The position numbers and the translations under genes were made by a program. The notes under the pieces are model-generated. The model saw only the letters and a list, made by a program, of their open reading frames with translations, was not told where the DNA came from and did no database searches. From Thermohalobaculum sp951813525 (GTDB lineage Bacteria; Pseudomonadota; Alphaproteobacteria; Rhodobacterales; Rhodobacteraceae), in NCBI GenBank assembly GCA_951813525.2, contig CATOTJ020000002.1, positions 2,294,001 to 2,358,000 of the forward strand: a stretch of DNA of 64,000 nucleotides, in the 5' to 3' direction. Numbering within the stretch: position 1 is the first letter of the stretch; every line of letters begins with the position of its first letter. Positions 26,669 to 34,604 of the stretch are shown here, one piece after another.

Positions 26669-28194
26669 TCGCGCCACCCCGCCAACAACGACCGCGCTGC
26701 TTCGCCAGCGATCCCAGCGTTCAGTTCAGTATCGATCCCGAACCAGATCACCGCAGCGGCCAGCGCCCAGGTGATCAAGACCATCTCAGGTTCCGGGCGG
26801 CGCACCACTTTGGCGACCGGTTCGCGGAAATAGGCAACCTCGATCACACGTCCAACATAGACAACCGCCAGAACCGAACTGACGACGATCGCAATCACCA
26901 ACCACCAGTGCCCAGCAGCCGCAGACGCCTCGATCAGGTACCATTTCGACACGAACCCGGCGGTGCCAGGCACGCCGATCAGCCCCAGCCCGGCAATCAC
27001 GAATGCGCCCAGCGTCAGCGGCATCTGACGGCCCATCCCAGCAAGGTTTTCGATCCGCGTGACGCCCGAGGAATAAAAGATGCAGCCGACGGCCAGAAAC
27101 AATGCTGCCTTGATGATCGCATGGTTAAACAGATGGCTGATCCCGCCGGTCAGCCCCGCTTCAGACACCAGCGCGATCCCAAGCAGCATGTACCCGACTT
27201 GCGCAACCGACGAATACGCCAGCATCCGTTTGACATTGACCTGGTAGATCGCGCTCAACGACGCAACGATCATGGCCAGCACGGCCAGCACCATCATGAT
27301 CTCGGCCGCTGGTGTCAGGCCGAAGGTGTAATCCGTGCCGAAAACCGAAAACAGGAACCGCAGCAGCAGATAGACAGCAACCTTGGTGGCGGTCGACGCA
27401 ATAAAGGCGGTCGCGACTGTCGGCGCATAGGCATAGGCGTTCGGCAGCCAAAGGTGCAGCGGAAACATTGCCAGCTTTAGTCCGAAGCCGATTGTGATGA
27501 AAGCCAGACCCGCGATAACCGGGCGCACATGCTCGCTGTCCCAGACCAGTTGCGAGATGTCGTAGAGGTTCAGCGACCCGGTCATCGTAAAGATCAGGCC
27601 GACGCCGATCACATAGAATGTCGCCCCCAGCGTTCCGATCACCAGGTACTGAAACGCCGCGACCAGCGCACGGCGCTCGGACCCAAGCGCGATCAGCGTG
27701 TACATGGCCAGCGAACTGATCTCCATGAACACAAAGACGTTGAACGCATCGCCGGTGATTGCCATGCCCAGCAAACCGGCCAGGCACATCAGATACATCG
27801 AATAGTAAAGGCCCTGCTTTTCCGGTGCGATTTCGTTCGCAATTGACCGCGGCGCATAAAGCGCAACCAGCGCGCCCATGATCGACACCAACAACAAAAG
27901 ATAGGCGTTGACGACGTCAATCCGGTATTCGATCCCGACAGGAGGCTCCCAACCGCCCATGGCATAGGAAATCGTCCCGTGTTCGCGAACGATCTCCAAA
28001 AGCAGGTAGGCAATCACCGGCATAGCCACCGAGCAGGCAATGGTGATTGCCGCCGCCAGATGGCGCTGACGAACAATTGCACACAGGACCGAACCGACCA
28101 ACGGCACTGCGACCTGCAATGCAGGCAGGTGCTGGACCAGGCTCATCCCTTCCGAGCTTACGGCCATTTCGTCGCCCCGCAGATCATTCGGCAT
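26665..28194 (-). CDS. mnhD: Na+/H+ antiporter subunit D
   Basis: A 509-aa polytopic subunit of the Mrp/Mnh antiporter, the closest match to standard MnhD by place in the operon (after C). Conserved regions: GDAFNVFVFMEISSLAMYTL with the key membrane Glu, GLKLAMFPLHLWLPNAYAYA with the proton-path Lys and the HLWLPNAY motif, and HLFNHAIIKAALFLAVG. The start ATG at 28194 overlaps the mnhC stop by 11 nt; the longer frame from 28308 is antisense-like noise. Expected in the inner membrane, exchanging Na+ or other cations for protons. Confidence 0.9.
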   Translation of the reverse strand: MPNDLRGDEMAVSSEGMSLVQHLPALQVAVPLVGSVLCAIVRQRHLAAAITIACSVAMPVIAYLLLEIVREHGTISYAMGGWEPPVGIEYRIDVVNAYLLLLVSIMGALVALYAPRSIANEIAPEKQGLYYSMYLMCLAGLLGMAITGDAFNVFVFMEISSLAMYTLIALGSERRALVAAFQYLVIGTLGATFYVIGVGLIFTMTGSLNLYDISQLVWDSEHVRPVIAGLAFITIGFGLKLAMFPLHLWLPNAYAYAPTVATAFIASTATKVAVYLLLRFLFSVFGTDYTFGLTPAAEIMMVLAVLAMIVASLSAIYQVNVKRMLAYSSVAQVGYMLLGIALVSEAGLTGGISHLFNHAIIKAALFLAVGCIFYSSGVTRIENLAGMGRQMPLTLGAFVIAGLGLIGVPGTAGFVSKWYLIEASAAAGHWWLVIAIVVSSVLAVVYVGRVIEVAYFREPVAKVVRRPEPEMVLITWALAAAVIWFGIDTELNAGIAGEAARSLLAGWRE

Positions 28195-28579
28195 AATCCT
28201 CGCGGTCGACGACGGCTGTGATCTCGTCCTCTTCGATGGTGCCATAGGCTTCGTGAATGCGCACGACCAGGGCCAGTCCCAGCGCCAGTGTCGCAACGCC
28301 CACAACAATCGCAGTCAGGATCAGAACATGGGGCAGCGGGTTAGAGTAGCTTTCGATCCCTTCCGCCATGATCGGCGGCGTCGCGCCGAGGATCTTCCCA
28401 GGCGACAGATAGAGAAGATAAACCGACGTTTGGAAGATCCCCAAGCCCACCAGCGTCTTGATCATGTTCGACTTGGAAACAACGATAAACAGGCCCGAGA
28501 CCATCAAGACGATCGTGATCCAATAATTGTAGTTTGTCGCCAGTGCCTCCAGCAACGGGCGGTCGGCAAGTTCGGTCAT
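28184..28579 (-). CDS. mnhC: Na+/H+ antiporter subunit C (NuoK-like)
   Basis: A 131-aa membrane protein with three helices, homologous to NuoK. The segments NYWITIVLMVSGLFIVVSKS, MIKTLVGLGIFQTSVYLLYL and LPHVLILTAIVVGVATLALG are typical of MrpC, including the PHVLILTAIVV helix. The acidic tail (EEDEITAVVDREDYAE) is family-like. Its ATG overlaps the mnhB stop as ATGA and its stop overlaps the mnhD start, so tight translational coupling within the antiporter operon is evident. Confidence 0.9.
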   Translation of the reverse strand: MTELADRPLLEALATNYNYWITIVLMVSGLFIVVSKSNMIKTLVGLGIFQTSVYLLYLSPGKILGATPPIMAEGIESYSNPLPHVLILTAIVVGVATLALGLALVVRIHEAYGTIEEDEITAVVDREDYAE

Positions 28580-29019
28580 TCCGCCCGTCCCCTGCCCGCG
28601 AAGCTGTAAAAAATCGTCAGCATGGTGCCGGTGACCGTTACCAGCACGCCGATCTCGACCAGAAACACACCCCAGTGCTGGCCGTGAACAGCGTCATATT
28701 GGCTGACCGGCGGCGCGTGGAAAATGACGTTGTAGTTCAGAAACTCGCCGCCCATGAACATCGACCAGACACCGACTGCGCAGAAGATCAGGACGCCCAA
28801 AGACACCATCAGTTCGACAACCCAGACCGGGACAACGCGCACGGCAGCGTCCTTGCCAAAGACAATGGCGTACAGGACCACTGCGGCAGCGATGATCACA
28901 CCCGCCTGAAACCCACCACCCGGTCCGAAATCGCCGTGTAGGTGCACGTAAAGGCCAAAAACCAGGATGAACGGAATGAACATCTTGGCGCCGATGCGCA
29001 GGATGACGTCCAAAATCAT
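28576..29019 (-). CDS. mnhB: Na+/H+ antiporter subunit B
   Basis: A 147-aa MnhB/MrpB protein with four helices. It has the family signature FGLYVHLHGDFGPGGGFQAG after the first helix and a C-terminal EIGVLVTVTGTMLTIFYSF. A strong GGAGG lies 6-7 nt before the ATG at 29019. It follows the MrpA C-terminal-like gene by 34 nt and overlaps mnhC by 4 nt. In Mrp complexes MrpB packs against the C-terminal half of MrpA, which is what the preceding gene encodes. Confidence 0.92.
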   Translation of the reverse strand: MILDVILRIGAKMFIPFILVFGLYVHLHGDFGPGGGFQAGVIIAAAVVLYAIVFGKDAAVRVVPVWVVELMVSLGVLIFCAVGVWSMFMGGEFLNYNVIFHAPPVSQYDAVHGQHWGVFLVEIGVLVTVTGTMLTIFYSFAGRGRAE

Positions 29020-29053
29020 TGGGCAACCTCCTGCAACTGATCGACCGCGGCGT

Positions 29054-29563
29054 TCACGCGCTTCTCCAGCGCTTTAGCAACAGGATCACACCTATCCCTG
29101 CAGTGAAAATCACCGTGGTCTCGCCCAGCGTATCAAAGCCGCGATAGCTGGCCAGCACCGATGTGACGACGTTCGGGATGTCCGTCTCGGCCATATTGCG
29201 TTCCAGATAGGCACCTCCGACATGCATGTTGACCGGCTGTTCGGCGATACCGAATGCAGGCAGGTCATAGGTGCCGTAAATCAGCATTGCCCCGACGCCC
29301 AACGCCACCAGCAACGGCATGGTCGCCGAATACCGGGCCGGCGCTTCTTCAACTTTTGTCAGGTAAAGCGCGCCCAGCACCAAAACGGTCGAAATTCCGG
29401 CACCGACCGAGGCTTCGGTCATCGCAACATCGACCGCGTCCAGCACGATCATGACGCTGGCCATCAGGAACGAATAGGCGCCGGAAAGAACGGCGACCGC
29501 AAAAAGATTGCGCACCCGGATAATACCCATCGTGATCACCGCAAGCAGCGTGAGCACGACCAT
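29054..29563 (-). CDS. MrpA C-terminal-like subunit (DUF4040, MbhD-MbhE)
   Basis: A 169-aa membrane protein that corresponds to the C-terminal part of MrpA, not the whole subunit. Residues 1-75 match MbhD/DUF4040 (RVRNLFAVAVLSGAYSFLMA, VDVAMTEASVGAGISTVLVL). Residues 85-165 match MbhE (YLERNMAETDIPNVVTSVLA, YRGFDTLGETTVIF). The NuoL-like N-terminal half of MrpA (about 500 aa) is absent here and is perhaps replaced by one of the D-type paralogues downstream. ATG at 29563 follows the mnhG stop by 5 nt. This split arrangement resembles that in membrane-bound hydrogenases and some alphaproteobacterial Mrp loci. Confidence 0.85.
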   Translation of the reverse strand: MVVLTLLAVITMGIIRVRNLFAVAVLSGAYSFLMASVMIVLDAVDVAMTEASVGAGISTVLVLGALYLTKVEEAPARYSATMPLLVALGVGAMLIYGTYDLPAFGIAEQPVNMHVGGAYLERNMAETDIPNVVTSVLASYRGFDTLGETTVIFTAGIGVILLLKRWRSA

Positions 29564-29568
29564 GTTGA

Positions 29569-30009
29569 TCAGGAGTTCGATGGGGCGTCCTCCTGTTCTT
29601 CCGGAACCGACTCGTCGACCTGTTCTGATGTCAGCGGGGTGGCAACCCGTGCTGCCAGTTCAGCATCGACAACACCGCAGGCGGTTTCGGCAAGCTTGCC
29701 GTCAGCACCCGCCAATATCGGTTTCGCGCCGTCATGCAGCGCCGCGCGGGCCAGCGCGTGGCTGGCCACCGCGCCGGTGACGTAGAGCACAATCACGATG
29801 ATCACGAGGCGCACGGCGACAGTCCAGTCGGTCGTTTGGCTCAGCATGCCCAGAGTCAACAAACCGACACCCATCGTGTCGCTCACGGAAGTTGCATGCA
29901 TTCGGGTGAACACATCAGGCATCCGGTGCAGGCCAATGGCGCCAATCAGGCAGAAGAAACCTCCTGCGACCAACGCACCCCACCCAAGGATGTCCAGAAC
30001 CACACTCAC
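29569..30009 (-). CDS. mnhG: Na+/H+ antiporter subunit G
   Basis: A 146-aa MnhG/PhaG-type subunit with three helices in its first 95 residues. It has the family signature GAIGLHRMPDVFTRMHATSV, followed by SDTMGVGLLTLGML. The last 50 residues form an unusual acidic soluble tail ending EEQEDAPSNS, longer than in most MnhG proteins. GTG at 30009 is the start and overlaps the mnhF stop as GTGA. Confidence 0.9.
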   Translation of the reverse strand: MSVVLDILGWGALVAGGFFCLIGAIGLHRMPDVFTRMHATSVSDTMGVGLLTLGMLSQTTDWTVAVRLVIIVIVLYVTGAVASHALARAALHDGAKPILAGADGKLAETACGVVDAELAARVATPLTSEQVDESVPEEQEDAPSNS

Positions 30010-30299
30010 CCTTTGTGCTCCGTATCACCTTCACGGTGATCATAGCCAAGCCAGCCGTAGCGGAAGAACTTCAGCACTGCGAGCGTACCGATCATGTTCA
30101 ACAGGGCATAGGTGATCCCAAGATCAAGAAATTCAGGCCGCCCGGTCAGAAAACCGAACAGCGCCAGCAACATGATCGCAAAGGTGCCGATCGAATTGAC
30201 CGCCAAAAGCCGGTCAAACGCCGTCGGTCCCAGGACCGCCCGTGTGACTGCCAATGTCATAGCCGCCAAGACAGCGATGATTGCGACGCTGAACATCAT
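30006..30299 (-). CDS. mnhF: Na+/H+ antiporter subunit F
   Basis: A 97-aa MnhF protein with three membrane helices. Characteristic sequence includes VLGPTAFDRLLAVNSIGT after the first helix, followed by FLDLGITYALLNMIGTLAVL. The C-terminus is short and charged. ATG at 30299 overlaps the mnhE stop as ATGA. In Rhizobium and Bacillus the F protein has also been linked to bile-salt or cholate efflux, but here the operon context points to the antiporter. Confidence 0.9.
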   Translation of the reverse strand: MMFSVAIIAVLAAMTLAVTRAVLGPTAFDRLLAVNSIGTFAIMLLALFGFLTGRPEFLDLGITYALLNMIGTLAVLKFFRYGWLGYDHREGDTEHKG

Positions 30300-30778
30300 G
30301 ATCCCGATCCTTCGAACCAGGTGACTTTCCGGTCCATCGGATCATCGGCGAACCCTTCGGCTCCAGCCTTCTCGATGGCATGAACCCAGATAGTGGCGGA
30401 TTTCTCGGACGCTTCAATCGAAATCGTACCCGGTGTCAGCGTGATCGAATTCGCATAGGTTACAAGTCCGACCGGTGTCTTCTGAGACGACTTCACCCGG
30501 ACTATCGTTGGTGAAATCGGCAGCCGCGGATCAACCAGCAACCGCGTCACCCGCAGCGCCGAAAGCACGATTTGCCATAGCAGCCAAGGCCAATAAATCA
30601 GCCCGCGCCCGGTCAATCTGATGGGAAAACCTTCCGCATCCGCGATGCCTTTGGCCCAGCAGAATAGGACAACCAAAGCGCACAATACGCCGCCCGTGGC
30701 GACCATCCACGTCTCGTAGTGGCCCGACAACATCAGCCAATAGCCGAATAGCGCCCCAAACAGTAAGACCAGACGCAT
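30296..30778 (-). CDS. mnhE: Na+/H+ antiporter subunit E
   Basis: A 160-aa MnhE protein: two or three N-terminal helices (LVLLFGALFGYWLMLSGHY, VLCALVVLFCWA) and a cytoplasmic domain with the family motif SPTIVRVKSSQKTPVGLVTY, followed by ANSITLTPGTISIE. ATG at 30778 has AGGGGAAG upstream and begins at the first helix; an in-frame ATG at 30811 would add 11 basic residues. It is the first gene of the ten-gene antiporter operon. The promoter should lie in the roughly 120-nt gap shared with the divergent UDG-like gene. Confidence 0.9.
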   Translation of the reverse strand: MRLVLLFGALFGYWLMLSGHYETWMVATGGVLCALVVLFCWAKGIADAEGFPIRLTGRGLIYWPWLLWQIVLSALRVTRLLVDPRLPISPTIVRVKSSQKTPVGLVTYANSITLTPGTISIEASEKSATIWVHAIEKAGAEGFADDPMDRKVTWFEGSGS

Positions 30779-30901
30779 GCCTGTCTTCCCCTTCCACTGT
30801 CGCTTTTGCACCTAAGGCCGTAATCAAAGGCTGACAAGACCAAACTCGGGGCAAAGTCCGAAGGATTGCCAAGGGCAACAACAAGCGACAAATTCACGTC
30901 G

Positions 30902-31501
30902 ATGAACGACACACTCGACACCCTGGCCCAGCAAATCGTCGACTGCAAGCTGTGCGCAGAAAAGTTCGCGAAAACGCAGACTTCGCATACGCCGCGCCCT
31001 GTTGTCCGGCCGTCGGCGACGGCGCGGATTCTGATTGCAGGCCAAGCCCCCGGCGCCCGGGTTCATGCCTCTGGCGTTCCGTTCGACGATCCGTCCGGCG
31101 ACCGACTGCGCGATTGGATGTGCATCGACAGCGACACGTTTTATGACACATCAAAGATATCCATCATCCCGATGGCCTTTTGCTTTCCTGGCTATGACGA
31201 ACGCGGCAGCGATTTACCCCCGCCGCCGATTTGCGCGAAAACTTGGCGCGCGGATCTTTTGGCAGCAATGTCACAGGTCGAATTGACCCTGCTGGTTGGA
31301 CAGTACGCCCAGCGATGGCATATGGGTAAGGCACGTAAGTCCTCGCTGACCGAAACCGTTCGTAATTGGCAAGAGTATGGCCCAGCATTCCTTCCCCTGC
31401 CCCATCCCTCCTGGCGCAATTCCGCCTGGCTGCGGCGCAATCCATGGTTCGCCGAGACGGTGCTGCCATGGTTGAAGCAAGAGGTCGCGCGGCTGGTCTG
31501 A
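30902..31501 (+). CDS. Uracil-DNA glycosylase family protein
   Basis: A 199-aa protein of the FeS-type uracil-DNA glycosylase superfamily (family 4/5-like). Motif A is GQAPGARVHASGVPFDDPSG and motif B is LPLPHPSWRN. Cysteines in CKLC, MAFCFPG and PPICAKTW could bind a [4Fe-4S] cluster. The Glu of the usual GE(A)PG is Gln here (GQAPG), so the activity or substrate may differ from standard Udg. ATG at 30902 was chosen at the start of the conserved region. The next gene starts 34 nt before this stop, so the two overlap. Confidence 0.85.
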   Translation: MNDTLDTLAQQIVDCKLCAEKFAKTQTSHTPRPVVRPSATARILIAGQAPGARVHASGVPFDDPSGDRLRDWMCIDSDTFYDTSKISIIPMAFCFPGYDERGSDLPPPPICAKTWRADLLAAMSQVELTLLVGQYAQRWHMGKARKSSLTETVRNWQEYGPAFLPLPHPSWRNSAWLRRNPWFAETVLPWLKQEVARLV

Positions 31502-32430
31502 TTCTGCTGATCGCGTTACTGACCGGTTGCGCGGCAGGCGGGCCCTTTCCAGCGCGCATTGCGCCCGTGTCGCCCGAAACCTCGGTGAAGCTGTCGGCTG
31601 CCGATGGATCGCAGGTGGCCGCATCCGAATGGCTGCCGCAAGGAACACCCAAAGCTGTCATCCTGGCATTGCATGGGTTCGGCGATTACGGCCATTCGAC
31701 ATTTGATAAAGCGGCGCGCGACTGGACCCGCCGCGGCATCGCCGTTATTGCACCGGATCAGCGCGGATTTGGCCGCAACGGATCGCGTGGGCATTGGCCT
31801 GGCGCTGACGGTCTGGTCGCAGATGCCCAGGGTTATGCCCGGCAGGCCCGCTACCGTTTCGGATGCGCGCCGCTGATCGTTCTGGGCCACTCCATGGGCG
31901 GCGGTGTCGTTCTCGGCGCTGCTGGCGGCGACCTCGCGGCAGACGGGCTGGTTCTTGCGGCCCCGGCGATTTGGGGCGGTGACCGACTAAATCCCATCCA
32001 TCGTCTCGCTGCATGGCTGGCAGCAACGGTGGTGCCGGAGAGACGGATTTCGGGACGCGGCGTCGTTCGAATTCAGGCCAGCGACAATATCGAGGCGTTG
32101 AAAGCGTTGGCCCGCGATCCGCTTTATCTTTCGCCGCCCTCGGCGCGCGAAATTTTCGGCCTGGTGCGGATCACTGACCAAGCGCACGATGCAGCGCCCC
32201 GGGTTGCGACGCCTGCTCTGCTGCTGTTGGGGGAAAATGATCAGATTGTCCCGAACAGCACCGTTCGCGGCGTGTTTGAGCACTTGAACGGGCGAAAAGC
32301 GGTGATCTCATATCCCGATGGCTGGCATCTTCTGTTCCGCGACCTACAGGCCCAGCGCGTGTGGACAGACGTGGCGGACTGGACACTCTCGGTTCCGGGG
32401 CCGTCCTGCGACAATGTTGGAACCGAATGA
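31468..32430 (+). CDS. Lipoprotein alpha/beta hydrolase, monoglyceride-lipase-like
   Basis: A 320-aa alpha/beta hydrolase with a lipoprotein signal: hydrophobic stretch GLILLIALLTGC with lipobox LTGC near residue 19, so it is probably anchored to a membrane outside the cytoplasm. Catalytic elements: LALHGFGDYGHSTFD (oxyanion), nucleophile Ser in LGHSMGGGVV, an acidic residue near LLLGENDQIV and His in DGWHLLFRD. This is the arrangement of serine aminopeptidase_S33/monoacylglycerol lipase proteins. ATG at 31468 overlaps the UDG-like gene; earlier starts would spoil the lipobox distance. The SseB gene overlaps its stop as ATGA. Confidence 0.86.
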   Translation: MVEARGRAAGLILLIALLTGCAAGGPFPARIAPVSPETSVKLSAADGSQVAASEWLPQGTPKAVILALHGFGDYGHSTFDKAARDWTRRGIAVIAPDQRGFGRNGSRGHWPGADGLVADAQGYARQARYRFGCAPLIVLGHSMGGGVVLGAAGGDLAADGLVLAAPAIWGGDRLNPIHRLAAWLAATVVPERRISGRGVVRIQASDNIEALKALARDPLYLSPPSAREIFGLVRITDQAHDAAPRVATPALLLLGENDQIVPNSTVRGVFEHLNGRKAVISYPDGWHLLFRDLQAQRVWTDVADWTLSVPGPSCDNVGTE

Positions 32431-33137
32431 GCCGCCTTACAGAATTGCGCGACAGTGCCGAGGCCAGCGATGCGCGTGCAGACTGGCTGAAACTATGGCA
32501 GGGCGTGGCCGGGACCCGTTTGGCCGTACCTGTTGCAGACTCCGACACCAACACCGACACCGACAAGGTTCTACCGCAGGTTATCAGCCATGCCGGGATG
32601 CCCGCGGTTCAATCTTACGAAACGATGGAGGTCTTCGCGGCAGCGCTCCAACAGCCGGGCGCCTGCGCCGAATTGGACGGGGCAGATTTGGCGAAGATGC
32701 TCGCCGGATCCGACCATGGCCTGCTGATCACCGTGTCCAAGGATGAAGAACCCGTTTTTTTGACACCTGACGTCCTGGACTGGATCGCCCGGACCTTCCG
32801 GGCCCATGTTGACCGCTCGCAGGCCGAAGGCGTCCGGATTTCTGCCCCGGAACTGCCGTCACCCGAAGCGATCGAGTTGATGGGCCAAACGATCGCGGCG
32901 TTGGGCGATGACTGTCCCGAGGCGTGGCTGGTCGCGATGACCGCCGACGGTGCGGCACCCGAACCTGTCCTTGTCCTGGGTCTTTCTGACCGGGTTGCGC
33001 GCATCGAGGCCGAAATCGCCGAAACAGTGACACGCGCCATTCAGGCGGGCCTGCCGAAGCCGATATCTGTCGCCTGTGCGGCGCGCGGTTCCCCGCTGAT
33101 GCATCATGCTCGCAATTGCGGCATCGGAATTGGTTAA
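32427..33137 (+). CDS. SseB family protein
   Basis: A 236-aa cytoplasmic protein with an SseB-type N-terminal domain (about residues 15-115, WLKLWQGVAGTRLAVPVADS and the QSYETMEVFAAA segment) and an SseB C-terminal-like domain (about 135-236, EAIELMGQTIAALGDDCPEA, RGSPLMHHARNCGIGI). The family includes enhanced-serine-sensitivity proteins of unknown mechanism. ATG at 32427 overlaps the hydrolase stop. The three genes UDG-like, lipase-like and sseB run without gaps and likely share a transcript, though their functions look unrelated. Confidence 0.8.
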   Translation: MSRLTELRDSAEASDARADWLKLWQGVAGTRLAVPVADSDTNTDTDKVLPQVISHAGMPAVQSYETMEVFAAALQQPGACAELDGADLAKMLAGSDHGLLITVSKDEEPVFLTPDVLDWIARTFRAHVDRSQAEGVRISAPELPSPEAIELMGQTIAALGDDCPEAWLVAMTADGAAPEPVLVLGLSDRVARIEAEIAETVTRAIQAGLPKPISVACAARGSPLMHHARNCGIGIG

Positions 33138-33146
33138 CCGCGGCGT

Positions 33147-34496
33147 CTAACCTTCGATCAACTCGCGGGACAGCGCCCGGTGTTGTTCCAGGTGCATGGG
33201 CAGATCCATTGTCGTCAATTGTCCGTCCTGAACGACCGGACGGCCCTCGACCCAGACCGCACTCGGCCGATGCGGGCCTGACAGGATCAGTCCCGTAACA
33301 AGATCACTAACCCCTGCCATCGCCGGACCATCGACTGGCCACATCGCGAAATCGGCACGCTTGCCAACCTCCAGCGACCCAAGATCAGGGCGCCGCAATG
33401 TCCGGGCGCCGCCAAGCGTTGCAATTTCCAGCGCTTCGCGTGCCGACATAGCACTCGCACCGCCCACCACCCTTTGCAACAGCATCGCCTGGCGCACCTC
33501 GGCCATCAGATCGCCACCATCGTTCGAAGCTGACCCATCGACACCCAAACCGACGCGCACGCCGGCGTCGCGCATGGCGCGGACGGGTGCGATCCCGCTG
33601 GCAAGGCGGCAGTTTGAACAGGGGCAATGCGCAATACCGGTCCCGGTGCGGGCGAAGAGGTCAATCTCGGACCCGTTCAGCTTGACGCAATGCGCATGCC
33701 AAACATCGTCGCCGACCCATCCCAGATTCTCTGCATATTGTCCCGGGCGGCATCCGAACCGTTCCAGCGAATAGGCGACATCTTCGTCATTTTCGGCCAG
33801 ATGGGTGTGCAACATTACGCCCTTGTCGCGCGCCAGATTGGCGGTCTCGCGCATCAGATCTCGGCTGACCGAAAACGGCGAACAGGGGGCCAGGACGATC
33901 CGCACCATTGCGCCCGGTCCCGGATCGTCAAATGTATCAGCGACCCGAATGCAATCATTCAGGATATCTGTTTCGTGCTCGACCAGCGCATCCGGCGGCA
34001 GGCCGCCCACGCTCTCACCGATGCTCATCGACCCACGGCTGGCATGCAGCCGAACGCCCACCAATCCCGCCGCGACAATCGTATCGTCCAGCCGCGCACC
34101 ATTCGGGAACAGATAAAGATGATCGGACGAGCAGGTGCAACCCGACAACGCCAGTTCGGCCAAGCCGGTGATCGCAGACACCCGCATTTCGCGAGGACCC
34201 ATTCTGGACCAGATCGGGTAAAGCGTCTTCAGCCACCCAAACAATGGTAAGTCTGCCGCCAACGTGCGCGTCAGCGATTGGAACAAATGATGATGGGTGT
34301 TGATCAGGCCCGGCGTTACGACATGCCCGCGCGCATCAATCACTCGGTCAGCAGGTTCATCCGGTAAAGGATCGTCGCGTCCGCCGACGGCCGAAAGAAC
34401 GCCATCATCGAAGCAAAACCAGCCGTCTGAAATCTCGCGCCGGTCCTCGTCCATTGTGACCAGAACGTCGGCGTTCTTTAACATTACGCGGTGCAA
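33147..34496 (-). CDS. 8-oxoguanine deaminase (amidohydrolase)
   Basis: A 449-aa amidohydrolase of the AtzA/TrzN/8-oxoguanine deaminase type. Metal ligands: NTHHHLFQS, then HTHLAEN, then WHAHCVKL, and a final Asp in GVDGSASNDGG; the SGCTCSSDHLYLFP loop is characteristic. Deaminating 8-oxoguanine gives urate, which fits the urate oxidase gene 108 nt downstream on the same strand. Other guanine or melamine-type substrates cannot be excluded by sequence alone. ATG at 34496 or at 34484 (MLKNADVL) could be used. Confidence 0.87.
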   Translation of the reverse strand: MHRVMLKNADVLVTMDEDRREISDGWFCFDDGVLSAVGGRDDPLPDEPADRVIDARGHVVTPGLINTHHHLFQSLTRTLAADLPLFGWLKTLYPIWSRMGPREMRVSAITGLAELALSGCTCSSDHLYLFPNGARLDDTIVAAGLVGVRLHASRGSMSIGESVGGLPPDALVEHETDILNDCIRVADTFDDPGPGAMVRIVLAPCSPFSVSRDLMRETANLARDKGVMLHTHLAENDEDVAYSLERFGCRPGQYAENLGWVGDDVWHAHCVKLNGSEIDLFARTGTGIAHCPCSNCRLASGIAPVRAMRDAGVRVGLGVDGSASNDGGDLMAEVRQAMLLQRVVGGASAMSAREALEIATLGGARTLRRPDLGSLEVGKRADFAMWPVDGPAMAGVSDLVTGLILSGPHRPSAVWVEGRPVVQDGQLTTMDLPMHLEQHRALSRELIEG

Positions 34497-34604
34497 ACAG
34501 ACCCCCTACGCAACTCGGAAAATTGAAAGCCAGCCGCAATATTACAATAGGCCGATGATTCCGTGAAAAGATTCCTGACAGACGGGCGGCATTGGCTGCG
34601 CGGT

